Positions 1 through 9,600 of a stretch of DNA of 25,837 nucleotides are shown in pieces. The stretch lies in NCBI GenBank assembly GCA_035289165.1, contig DATDYA010000040.1:1-25837 (forward strand), in the 5' to 3' direction. How positions within the stretch are numbered: position 1 is the first letter of the stretch; the number at the start of each line of letters is the position of its first letter. The notes below the pieces were generated by a model. It was given only the letters and a program-made list of their open reading frames with translations, did no database searches and was not told the origin of the DNA. Source of the DNA: DATDYA01 sp035289165. GTDB taxonomy: Bacteria; Patescibacteriota; Patescibacteriia; Magasanikbacterales; GWA2-37-8. The position numbers were made by a program, and so were the translations under genes.

Positions 1-385
1 TCAAAGGAGTAGAAATTGCCCGCGCTGCCTCAAGAGCTCGTTCCACGTCTTCCTGGGATATCTCGCTATCGGCTTTAGAAACCGCCACCACTCCTTTACT
101 ATTCTGTGACAAAACATGCAACCCGGAAATCCCGAGCCAAACACTATCAATCGGTACACCAACAATCCGCTCGGTTTTTTCTAAAGCGGCTGAAACCGAA
201 GAAACCACATCTTCAATGCTGTTTATCGCCCCCTTATGGACACCCATTGACTCACTCTCCGCTGCGCCTAAAATCTGCAGCTCGGGTCCGCCACCATCTT
301 TTTCCACAAACTGACCAACGGCCATGCGTATGACAGTAGATCCGATGTCTAATCCGGCGATAAAATTGCTTGTGCCCCGTTTCAT
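1..385 (-). CDS. ftsA: Cell division protein FtsA, N-terminal part (runs off the window)
   Basis: FtsA is an actin-like ATPase that anchors FtsZ to the membrane at the division site. The first 128 codons are present and the rest lies beyond position 1. The ATG at 385-383 opens the frame, and near the N-terminus GLDIGSTVIRMAVGQ is the phosphate-1 motif of the actin/Hsp70 fold in its FtsA/PilM form. IAGLDIGST followed by a stretch with SVSAALEKTERIVG and WLGISGLHV is FtsA-like and begins the 1A/1C subdomain region. No Shine-Dalgarno sequence precedes the ATG. The gene follows dgkA by 54 nt, and a TATAAT box sits in that gap. PilM is the main alternative; the N-terminal wording and the setting beside ybeY/dgkA favour FtsA. 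The frame is not among long closed ORFs only because it is cut by the window edge. Confidence 0.85.
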   Translation of the reverse strand, partial: MKRGTSNFIAGLDIGSTVIRMAVGQFVEKDGGGPELQILGAAESESMGVHKGAINSIEDVVSSVSAALEKTERIVGVPIDSVWLGISGLHVLSQNSKGVVAVSKADSEISQEDVERALEAARAISTPL

Positions 386-431
386 AATGATCTTAGTGGT
401 GATTATTACAAACTAACCAGCCTGGTACGGT

Positions 432-437
432 ATTATA
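432..437 (-). promoter_or_regulatory. Putative -10 box upstream of ftsA
   Basis: On the minus strand the gap between dgkA and ftsA reads ATAGGGTATAATACC, giving a perfect TATAAT about 47 nt before the ftsA ATG. The matching -35 (TTTATT at 17 nt spacing, inside the dgkA end) is poor. A short ACCAG/CTGGT hairpin lies in the predicted leader. This may give ftsA a transcript independent of the upstream operon. Confidence 0.4.
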
Positions 438-439
438 CC

Positions 440-826
440 CTATCTCGCTAAATTAATAAAGTGTGGGATAAAGATAATTAAACCAATTATTAGAGCCCCG
501 AGAGACGTCAATAACACGGCCGCCGCCATAATATCCTTCAGCATGTAAACATAATGATTCAGTCGTGGTTTGATGAGGTCAGATACATATTCAAAAGCCG
601 TGTTTAAAAGTTCCATGACCAAAACAAACATGATAAGCAAAATGAGCAACACAACCTCCCAGATTTTCAAAGGCAAAACAGTAGCGAGGAATAAAGCAAT
701 AATACCAATAAAAACTTGAATCCGAAAATTCTGTTCTGACTTTAGAACCGCCTTAAGGCCACGTACAGCATCGCGAAAACTAATTAATAATCTGCTTAAA
801 CGCATAACCGTTTTTAACTTAGACAT
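440..826 (-). CDS. dgkA: Diacylglycerol kinase / undecaprenol kinase family, DgkA
   Basis: This 128-residue integral membrane kinase has the usual length of the DgkA family, which phosphorylates diacylglycerol or, in many monoderm bacteria, undecaprenol for recycling of the cell-wall lipid carrier. The family signature MELLNTAFEYVSD lies at residues 71-83, with the conserved E72, N75, E79 and D83, followed by K97-D98. There are hydrophobic segments at about 37-55, 57-76 and 103-122, and an N-terminal amphipathic segment with the conserved SFRDAVRGLK (16-25). The ATG overlaps the end of ybeY by 13 nt, so the two are probably translationally coupled. The substrate cannot be read from sequence; the undecaprenol role is inferred from the family in monoderm organisms. 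Confidence 0.9.
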   Translation of the reverse strand: MSKLKTVMRLSRLLISFRDAVRGLKAVLKSEQNFRIQVFIGIIALFLATVLPLKIWEVVLLILLIMFVLVMELLNTAFEYVSDLIKPRLNHYVYMLKDIMAAAVLLTSLGALIIGLIIFIPHFINLAR

Positions 827-1245
827 TCTTTAATTATCATTTCTTGTTTTTTAAACATTTTTTTGGCGTCTAGCGGCTTTAGATGGTCATATCCAACTAA
901 ATGCAAAAGACCATGAACGAGCATTCGAGCGAACTCCTCTTTTGCCGTTACTTTGAATTCCTTAGCCTGCTCTTTAATTTTTTCAAAACAAAGGTAAATC
1001 TCGCCCAGATGAGAGCTACCCGGTGTAGTTAATCCTTCTTGCCAGGCAAAAGACAAAACATCTGTTACCTGATTCTTTCCGCGCCACTCTCGATTAATTT
1101 TCTTGATTGTTTTTTTGTCCACTACATTTATTTCCACCACTCCCCTAACCATTTTTTCTCTTTTATTTACCACACCAGCCACTTTTTCTACCCACAGAGC
1201 CTTATATGGGCAAGGAGAAAAAATATTATATTCAACGTTTATCAT
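814..1245 (-). CDS. ybeY: Endoribonuclease YbeY (rRNA maturation factor)
   Basis: YbeY is a single-strand-specific, metal-dependent endoribonuclease needed for 16S 3' end maturation and 70S quality control. The zinc-binding signature HGLLHLVGYDH is complete at residues 111-121 (H111, H115 and H121 as metal ligands), and the family block TDVLSF is at 61-66. At 143 residues the length is normal. The ATG starts 2 nt after the TAA of the upstream surface-protein gene, and the 3' end overlaps dgkA by 13 nt, so it sits in the middle of a tightly packed operon. No SD is visible, consistent with coupling. A 16S-processing enzyme is notable in a genome whose 16S needs three intron excisions, but nothing in the sequence links the two. 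Confidence 0.95.
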   Translation of the reverse strand: MINVEYNIFSPCPYKALWVEKVAGVVNKREKMVRGVVEINVVDKKTIKKINREWRGKNQVTDVLSFAWQEGLTTPGSSHLGEIYLCFEKIKEQAKEFKVTAKEEFARMLVHGLLHLVGYDHLKPLDAKKMFKKQEMIIKECLS

Positions 1246-1247
1246 AA

Positions 1248-2423
1248 CTAATTAGTAAAATCAGTCGTCGTGGCTGGAATGGCGGGTGTCGTACTGACTA
1301 CCGGGGCAGTACTGGTTGCTGGTAATCCGGGCGGTGGGAGGATCGGGTCGCTATATTCATCAAACCGCAAACTTTGGGCCATCATTGTGGTGATCAATCG
1401 ATAATTTATCGCCGTAATTTCCTCCGGGTGATAAATAATTGTGAACACATAGTCTTTAGTCGGGAAATAATATACCAGCTCATCGTGACGTTGCCAACCG
1501 CTTACACCAAATCGATTAGCAAACTCTTTTAGATCCGTATATTTTTCTCCCGTCGCCACTCGGCCAAACCATTCAGCAAAACTTTCCGTAGTATTTTTGT
1601 CAATTGATCTAACTTCGATATTTTCTCCAGTCAGGGTGCTGAACACAACAATCCGGCCTCCTGTATCAACATTGCCTACCGCCCAATTATATGGATAATA
1701 AAGCTTGTAACCAAAATTAGGATTGACATACTCGCGAATACTTCCGGCATCAATCAATTTTTGCGGTTCTTTCCCCGCTGGGTTATAAAGATAAAACATT
1801 TCATGCCCATCCGGAAAACTATCGCTGTCGGAATCCGGCACAGCCGGATCAGTAAAGAAAGTATCTTCGGCTAGATCAGTTAAACGATCTTTGTCCAAAT
1901 CCGTACTATCTGGCAGTAAAGAAGAAGGAAAATCTAAAGCAGTTTCCTCGATTGGTTTCAAAGTCTCAAGTGTGGTCGTTGTTTCGACTATTTCTATTGG
2001 TGTAGTAGTCGGTACCGTAATAAGACTGGCTTGGCCATTGTCCACAGTTTCAATCACTGGCGGCGTCGGTCTTCTTCGCGCCTCTTCAGCTTTTTTAAAA
2101 CTCCACCAATAATAAATACCTGCTCCCAATACAAAAACAATAAACAACCCTGCTCCGCCAAGAATCAAAAACTTACGATTTAACAGCAAATTGGCCGGGT
2201 GGGTTACTTCTTTACCACCCACTACCGTTGCTTTATCCAAAGCTTTCTTTTCCGATGCCGTAATTGGTAGTTGTTTTTGGGGCGATAAATCTACTTCCCG
2301 AGTCACTGATTTAAACTTAACGACCGGATCCTGGCCAGCATAAAAATCCGGTGGCATAGTATCTACCACCACATCTTCCTTAAGGACTGGTGCTTCGGGA
2401 ATTTTATTTTTTTTGCCAAACAT
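1248..2423 (-). CDS. Single-pass membrane protein with DxDxD calcium-type repeats and a PsbP-like C-terminal domain
   Basis: I do not recognise a named gene. The 391-residue product has a cytoplasmic-looking N-terminal tail (1-84), one membrane helix (about 85-108), a Thr/Pro/Glu-rich linker (about 115-165), then acidic thrombospondin type 3-like repeats at about 172-210 (DSTDLDKDRLTD, then DSDSDSFPDGHE). Residues about 235-355 (FGYKLYYPYNW onward) resemble the PsbP/MOG1-like fold found in many bacterial lipoproteins. The tail (360-391) is Pro/Thr/Ala-rich. The stop lies 2 nt before ybeY and the ATG 7 nt after the preceding gene. It shares architecture with the two genes upstream (TM helix, then DxDxDG repeats ending in a G-hydrophobic-NP-type motif), so the three probably arose by duplication. 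Role inferred: extracytoplasmic, probably calcium-binding, function unknown. Confidence 0.8.
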   Translation of the reverse strand: MFGKKNKIPEAPVLKEDVVVDTMPPDFYAGQDPVVKFKSVTREVDLSPQKQLPITASEKKALDKATVVGGKEVTHPANLLLNRKFLILGGAGLFIVFVLGAGIYYWWSFKKAEEARRRPTPPVIETVDNGQASLITVPTTTPIEIVETTTTLETLKPIEETALDFPSSLLPDSTDLDKDRLTDLAEDTFFTDPAVPDSDSDSFPDGHEMFYLYNPAGKEPQKLIDAGSIREYVNPNFGYKLYYPYNWAVGNVDTGGRIVVFSTLTGENIEVRSIDKNTTESFAEWFGRVATGEKYTDLKEFANRFGVSGWQRHDELVYYFPTKDYVFTIIYHPEEITAINYRLITTMMAQSLRFDEYSDPILPPPGLPATSTAPVVSTTPAIPATTTDFTN

Positions 2424-2430
2424 CTAAAAT

Positions 2431-3243
2431 TTATTTATCAACTGAGGTCGTCACAGAATCTTCAATTACTAAATTCAACTTGCCCGGGCCAGTTGGGCTA
2501 TATCCATTCCTAATCTCATGCCCATCTTGAAAAGTATCACCGTCGGTGTCGGGATTTAAAGGATCAGTTTTCCAAATTATTACTTCATCGCTATCATTTA
2601 AAGAATCACCATCAGTATCAGCTTTGCTAGGATCAGTACCAAGTTCTTTCTCCCGCACATCATCTAAACCATCTTTATCACTATCTATTGGATCGCCGAA
2701 AAGAATTTTATCATTATTTATATCGGTTACGATATTATCATCATTATTAGTCGAATTACTACTTTCAGTCGAGGTAACTACGAGTTGGGTATTGTTAACA
2801 ACGGGTTTTTGGCTTTCATCAAAGCCCAGTCCATTCTGTTTGGGGTTAACGGGTGCCTTATTAACAACATAATTATTATAACCCCACCACCCAGCATAAC
2901 CTAAACCTGCCAAGACTACTAAGACCACTAGGGTAATGATAATCTTCCCTAAAACCGGCTCCTTCATCTTGTACACCTCTTGAGTCGGCATTGTCTCTAT
3001 CGGGTCAGTCGTGACTCTGTTACCAACATCTACCTTTGGGCCCACTGGTTCTGTTGGCGGTGGCGCCGAAACCTTTTTCTTTAACAAACCCGCCTCCAAA
3101 GCGTTGGGAGTGGCTTCCTCCACTCCACCAACCGGAGTCTCGCCTGACACCGAGGCATTGTCCACGCCAGTAAACATATCTATAGGCTCGCTTGGCAAAT
3201 TATCTGGCGGCGTGCCGGTGCTGTTGTTTTGGTCATCAAACAT
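2431..3243 (-). CDS. Single-pass membrane protein with three thrombospondin type 3-like repeats
   Basis: The 270-residue product has a long polar N-terminal tail (1-98), one membrane helix at about 100-121 followed by an Asn/Thr/Ser-rich linker, and a C-terminal block (187-250) of three acidic repeats: DSDKDGLDDVREKELGTDP, ADTDGDSLNDSDEV and PDTDGDTFQDGHE. These match the DxDxDGxxD calcium-coordinating pattern of thrombospondin type 3 / dockerin-like repeats. The end, GYSPTGPGKL, matches the equivalent GFNPKGEGKL of the 132-residue neighbour. A short gap (56 nt) with possible promoter elements separates it from that neighbour. Function unknown; an extracytoplasmic calcium-dependent structural or scaffold role is inferred from the repeats only. 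Confidence 0.8.
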   Translation of the reverse strand: MFDDQNNSTGTPPDNLPSEPIDMFTGVDNASVSGETPVGGVEEATPNALEAGLLKKKVSAPPPTEPVGPKVDVGNRVTTDPIETMPTQEVYKMKEPVLGKIIITLVVLVVLAGLGYAGWWGYNNYVVNKAPVNPKQNGLGFDESQKPVVNNTQLVVTSTESSNSTNNDDNIVTDINNDKILFGDPIDSDKDGLDDVREKELGTDPSKADTDGDSLNDSDEVIIWKTDPLNPDTDGDTFQDGHEIRNGYSPTGPGKLNLVIEDSVTTSVDK

Positions 3244-3247
3244 ACAT

Positions 3248-3294
3248 TTAGATTAAATATTTATCTAATATAAATAGTATACCCTATTTTCCAA
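3248..3294 (-). promoter_or_regulatory. Possible promoter with an overlapping inverted repeat
   Basis: In the 56-nt gap before the 270-residue protein the minus strand shows TTGGAA (3294-3289), 16 nt, TATATT (3272-3267), and also GGGTATACT (TATACT at 3281-3276). A 6-bp inverted repeat TTAGAT/ATCTAA (3268-3263 and 3253-3248, 9-nt loop) covers the region just before the ATG and overlaps the first -10 candidate. It could be an operator or an mRNA hairpin. The region is very AT-rich, so chance matches are likely. Confidence 0.3.
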
Positions 3295-3299
3295 AAAAA

Positions 3300-3698
3300 T
3301 TATAGTTGTAGCTTTCCTTCCCCCTTGGGGTTAAAACCATTTAATATTTCCTCTTTATCCTTATGTCCGTCGCTATCGGTATCAGCTTTTAGGGGGTCAG
3401 TGCCGTAGATTTTTACCTCATCATAGTCTAAAACACCATCACTATCGCTATCCGCTTTTGCAGAGTTCGTACCTAAAGACTTTTCTTCATCATTGGTTAA
3501 TTTATCAAAGTCATTATCTTTGGCATAGATATCCTTATATACCTCTTCTAAAGTCTCGGGCGCCTCAACTTTTTCCGCTCCTCTTTGTTGCCAATAATTA
3601 ACCACGGCTTTTACGCCTTTAAGTACTAGCCAGCCAAAAAGAACCATGATAACCAACAGGATGAAAATAGCAATAATTCTTCGGAAGTTAACTGCCAT
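3300..3698 (-). CDS. Small membrane-anchored protein with thrombospondin type 3-like repeats
   Basis: The 132-residue product has an N-terminal membrane anchor (about 7-27, after MAVNFRR), a charged linker, then repeats at 60-125: DNDFDKLTNDEEKSLGT, ADSDSDGVLDYDEVKIYGT and ADTDSDGHKDKEE, ending in GFNPKGEGKLQL. The Asp spacing fits calcium binding in type 3 thrombospondin repeats. The ATG lies 1 nt after the TAA of the 3459-residue surface protein, so translation is very likely coupled to it. That places this protein in the same production unit as the giant protein and suggests, without proof, a shared structure or assembly step. Confidence 0.8.
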   Translation of the reverse strand: MAVNFRRIIAIFILLVIMVLFGWLVLKGVKAVVNYWQQRGAEKVEAPETLEEVYKDIYAKDNDFDKLTNDEEKSLGTNSAKADSDSDGVLDYDEVKIYGTDPLKADTDSDGHKDKEEILNGFNPKGEGKLQL

Positions 3699-3699
3699 A

Positions 3700-6600
3700 T
3701 TAGAAAGTAAAATTATTTATTCCAGTCTTGATTTCATTGATCGGCTGTACGGTTGTCGGCGCTCCGGGCGGTTGAAACACCGGCTGATGGCGGATATTTA
3801 AAACTTGCCAGTATTCCGCATCCGGGTTGAGCGAACCCTTGGCTTCGCTTAAATAATAACTTTGGACTGGTCTACCAAAGTGTTCCCCATTACTATCATC
3901 TTCCGGATAATAAACCTCAACTTTTACCAATTCACTCCGTAAATTCTGAATACCGCGGTCTGTGCTTCGAACATAAAAATGGTACTTATCCCCACTTAAC
4001 ATAGTCGTATTAAGGGTATAAGTTTTAACATGTGTTTTGTTTGCAGTCGCGACGGTTTGATGGTACCAAATACCATTAAAAGAATTACTAAAGGGAGAGG
4101 TATAGACGGGCCAAGGAGGAGGAACCGAGACCTCATTAAAGAGTTCGGCATTTTCTCCGACCGTTGTAGAAAACCCGACTTCATAATCCCCATCACCAAC
4201 CCACGATACTACTAGGCGTAAATGATGTGCTGTGGAAGAATTAGTAATTGATATTACTGGTGATAATAATAAATCATAAGCCCAAGACTCGGCACGGGCT
4301 CGGACGACTAATGGTATTTTATGTCTAGCATTAGTATCGCCGTTTAGACGTAAATTATAACCACTGGTTAAATCAGAACAAATCGGATTACTCTCTATAT
4401 TAGAAGAGAGGTTGAAATTATTACCATTTTTAATTAAGGTGACAGTTGTGTTAGAGTCGCCAAGATATAAGGTTCCACTTCTAAGCTTCGTATTGTCGCT
4501 AAGGTTTATGACATTAATCCAGCCACCGGTAATTGGTACGGTTGACGTACTACCACTACTAGAACCACACAAAACACAACCGTCACTAAAAGCGCACTGA
4601 CTATTACAAGTTTTTTCACCTCTTTTAAGGACGTTCTCTTCCTGGCATTTTTTTACTTCGTAACCATTGTGAACAGCGTCTTTAACCCCCGAAACTAAAC
4701 CGCCGAAAGTCGTCGTATTAACATACATCTCTGTTTCCGTTGCTTCGCAAACCTCTGGGCTATTAGTGTCTATAATCTCATTACCACAATATGCTACTGG
4801 CTGTATATCAATAGTTCTTGTGCAATCATTAGAACAATAGCTACATGACTGACCATATCCTGGCGTACAAGCTACGCCATTGGCTGGACCATTGTCACAA
4901 AATTCGGTTTGGATGTCTACATCGCCATCGCCGCAACGGGCTCCGGCTGGCCCGGTTCCACCTGGCGCAATCGGGGTATCGGTCTTACAAAACCAACTAT
5001 TTTGTAGCAGGCTTTCGATTTCATCATCACTTAGAGCACGATTAAAATAATATAATTCATCCATTATACCTTTAAACTCAATAAGATTCTCTTGTTGTTG
5101 ACTTTGCCCAATATACAGCTTGCTACTTCCACCGTCTAAAGCGCCCGAGCCGGTACCGACCAGCTCACCGTTAATATATAATTTTGTTACCGCGCTCCCG
5201 GAATTCGTTTTAACTAAAGTGATCATGCTCCACGCATTGTGTGGTAAGAGTTCCATGTCAGAATCATAAATTATTTCTGTACAATTACCAGTAGTTGGAC
5301 AGACTCTTATTCCGGGCGACAACCCCTGTGGCGATGAAGTGAATTGCAGACGGAACCCCTTCTTCAGCTTACTGGTATTAGAGCCGGTTTCTCCCTTTTC
5401 TAACAAAACCACTTGATGTGATCCTTGTATCGAATGGTCCATGGGTTTAACCCACAAATTCAAAGTAAAATTAGCTCCATGTAAAAAAGCTTCGGATTCA
5501 AAATAATCATCGACTCCATCAAATAACATCGCTCCTTTACCAAATTTACTATCAGAAGTAGGTGTTGGACACTTCATACCCATACTATTACTACAAGAAA
5601 TTGTCCCAACATTATACCCACCGCTATTAACCAATCCTTGTCTAGAAGAGCCAGCCATCCACTCTTTTCTGTCCATGTTAAGCCAGGCCAGATCAGTTGG
5701 ACCAGCTAAACGACATTGTCTGCATTGTCTTTTACCACTCTGACCAGCAATTGAACAACTCGCATCTACCTCGCACTCTTCGCCAAATTCTGCTTGTATT
5801 ATGCCATCACCACAATAAGGCCCGGGAGCTTGGCAATCCCAATTACAGGTGCTGCTCGGGGTAGTTGGTGGAACTAAACTATATTTAGTTTGTTGACAGG
5901 CCCCGTCTCTCGTCTCTGGAAACCAAATCTCATTACACTGACTAGAGCTCGCGCACGCTTGGCCAGGTTTGCTACTCCCGGAGCACCAACCGGTTTTACC
6001 ATCCGGTAAATCCTTGGACCAATCACAAAACTCGCTAGAGGGCTGTAAAATACCATCACCACAGGTTAAATTTCTACTTTTGCAATCAGTAGCGCAGTGT
6101 CCAGTTTTCCCATTCAATTCTTTGCCTTCGTCACAAATTTCTCCGGCATCGATCTGGCCATTACCACATAATAACGCCGACACGTTATAACAAACTCCAT
6201 AGGTCCATCCGCTACAATTAGCATTACAAATTTTATCTTTAATCATACCCCCAACTTGCGACCCATTACTAGCGATACAGGGAGTGTTATCCCGCACCGT
6301 GCTATTAGGAGGATCACACACCTCGTTTAAGTTGTAATTCACCATCCCATCACCACACCGTCCAGACTGCTGGGTCGCAATTTCATTTGCACCGTTACAA
6401 ATTCCATTCGGATCCAGAGCGCTGACATGGCTTCCGTCCGTCACAAATTCATTGATCAACCTTGATAAGTTACGTGTCCAATTTTTTAAGGCATTCTGTA
6501 TACCTACGTCTTCAAACTTCGCACGCAAATCGTAACCCTCATCCTCAGAAAAAATATACCGGTAAGCCAATGAAGAGGTAGCGCACGAAAAACTAAATCG

Positions 6601-9600
6601 GCGGCCTTCCACACTCCAACCAGTCAAGGGATCATGAATTATACAGGTTCCCCCATGCGCGGAGCACTGCGAGTCCACAGTACAATGAATCGAGGCAGTT
6701 CCCGAACATGTCCCGGCCCTGCCTAAACGGTTGATCGGGTCAGTCGGGGCGGCAAAACCAAAGGCATTGCCAAGTCTGCTCCACGATTCCCAAGTACTAA
6801 TACTTTGTCCGGATAATAAAGTCCCTTCTTTTAGATCCGGATATTTACCATCATTTTTTGCCACATAGTTTCGTAAACCTAATTCCAAATCACTCAAATC
6901 GCGCAATCGTTCATAATTCCTTTTTAGTTTATCTACCATATTGGTACAAATCTCACCACTCGTACAATCCAAATCGCTTACACATGGCTTATCGTAATCC
7001 ACCGAAGTTAAATTTGGACCGCAAAAACGCTTGTTAGGCGCAACGTTAATATTAAATCTTAAATTATTGAGTAACTGACTAAATACTTTTCGACTTTCTT
7101 CTCGGGCATCGGCATTAATACTAAATAAATATATATTGGTAAACAAATTTTCATCATCATCGGTAGAATCATAATTTAAAGCATCTACATATACATTGTT
7201 ACCATCGGTTACGGCATCATAACCATCGATTTTTATTTTATTAAGGTTGGCAGTAAATCCCTGGCCACCAAATTGCTTGTCCGCCTTAAACCACTGTTCT
7301 GCGGTTAAATGATTTTTATTAGTAAACACTTGGATGCCAATGGCATCAGAATTTTTATTATTGGTTAACAAAGTCCGCTTTAAAAGACTCGCTTGACAAG
7401 AGTTGTCACCTATTTCCTGCCAAGTTCTGACACTATGACCAGCCGCCCTAATCACCTCCGTAGCTACACACGCGCCAGAAGTACAACCGGCAGTGGTTAG
7501 ACACGCGACATAACCAGTGGCTCCGGTAGGAATATTGTAACTATTAGACGCATCAGCGCAAAAAGATCCTCCGGCGGTAATCTGACCAGATGGAGTTACG
7601 GCATGAAAATAATTTCCATCAATTTGAACCCATCGGCCGCAAGATAATTCTCCTGGGGTGTTACTACATTCGTTGCCAGTTAATCGACAACGACCTGTAT
7701 CACTGGCAGAGGAAGAAATAACTGGTCGTAAATATGGCAAATCATCCACCGTACCATTGGCACCATTGTCCGCACAATAGTAGGTACTAAAATTAAAATA
7801 TGGACTGGGTAAATCTCCACCGGTAAACGTGCTAGAGGCTAAATCAAAGTAATCCTTGTTTCCGGCCTTATCATCAAAAGGAAACACATTGTTCTTCGGC
7901 GGCCAAGGGTTCTCGCATAAAAACACAATTACCCGGCCTTCGTCACTAGCCACCTCGCCCTGTTGGGCGCTGTAGTCATTTTCCGTGATGTTAGCAGTTG
8001 CTATCACATCCACCTCTCCATTCCGGTTCTGTGCTGTTACCACATTCTGATCAAGAGTGGTAGAGGTAATCGTAATGACATCGTTATTTTTTGGCCCCCA
8101 AATATATTCCCAAGCATAGCCGCCAACTGGTTGGATCATCTGGTTATTGCGTGATCCAGCATAGGCAAACAATGTCGTGGTAGCGCCAACCCGACTCAAG
8201 AAAGATGTTTCTGGCCTTACTTCCACTTTGTCTATCTCGCACAACTGGTTGCCGGTTATAAACTTCCATTCGTAGTAATTTTCTCCAATTTTTCCAATAC
8301 TCACCCCACGTGTATCTCGGATACCATCTTTCAAAACAATGGCATAGTCGGTGTTAAAAGCTAAGGCTCGTTTTAATTTTACCACTACTGCGGAAGTAGA
8401 GCTGGCCATATCTTGGACAACTACTTCCGCTCCGCCAAAATCATCACCCGCACACCAGCGCCTGGCAGTAATGGTGTTGCCGGTTGCCCGCGCCGGCAAA
8501 CCAAAAATCCGCCCAACAAATTTTGCTAAATGATTCCACAAGGATTCGTACCAAGGCAAATTTTCTTGGCGTGAATTATGGTCTAGCACCACGACACTAT
8601 CCGTTACGTCTATGGTACTAGATGGGCAAACGCTTTCCGTCGTACCGCGGGCAATAATTAAATTTCCTGATAAAGTATTAAGATCAATCCGTTCACTGAA
8701 CTTTGCTTCCAGATAAGTATTAGAACAAACATTAAAGGCTAAATTAGCCGGATAATTAGACTGCAAAAGCGGCCGCGCATAACAGCAAGTATTACTTCCC
8801 ACACCATAGCCCGGCTCAGGACACTCACTATCGTTATTATAACCGCAACGAATCTGAAATTCTCCACTGCCTTCTACCACCCTGGCTGTAGATACTGTCC
8901 TCGCAATAATATTCGTTCTTAACGCTAGCGGGTCACCACTAGGGATACCTCCGCCAACCCCAGTGACTAAAGACCAGGGATTAAAAATGTAAGGAGGAGT
9001 AAACGGTTGTCGCTGTGCTACGAAACTATCTTCTTCTTCACAACTAGCGTCCTCACCAATGCCTTTAATTCCGTCTCCACAAGAGGAAGGTGTGGCATAA
9101 CTTAAAGAAGAACCGACATTCTGCCCTATTTCATTGCACCCCTCTTCTCCTGGGTTGCAATCTCTTTCTAGATCTTGTGGGTTTACCGGATCTACTGGCA
9201 CCGGCATAAGTGTTTTAAACAAGCACCGATCATTACACAACGAACTATCCCAACCATTAGGACTACTGTCGCAACCCTCGTCTTCGTCCTCACTCCTTAC
9301 TCCATCGCCGCACTGACTATAGGCTTGGCGACAAGCCGATTCGTATTCTGATTCCGGATAACCCCCTGAGAGCGGTCTGTGTTCAGAGCACCACAGAACC
9401 GACAGGCGCGTACCGGTATGCAAACATCGTTCATTACAGCCGAAACTAGTTGTGGTTGAATTGTAATTACCAGAAATACCGATATCACAATCTTCTCCGA
9501 TCCCCACCATACCATTACCACAAAACGATGCGTTTACATCAGTAGAATTTGGTGTACGATTAGAGCCAGTATTCGTTTTGTTTTTTAAAAGACAATTTAA

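Noticed and set aside
106..333. Plus-strand ORF of 75 codons at the window start
   Set aside because: It is antisense to the FtsA N-terminal coding region, which has clear family motifs; no RBS or recognisable protein.
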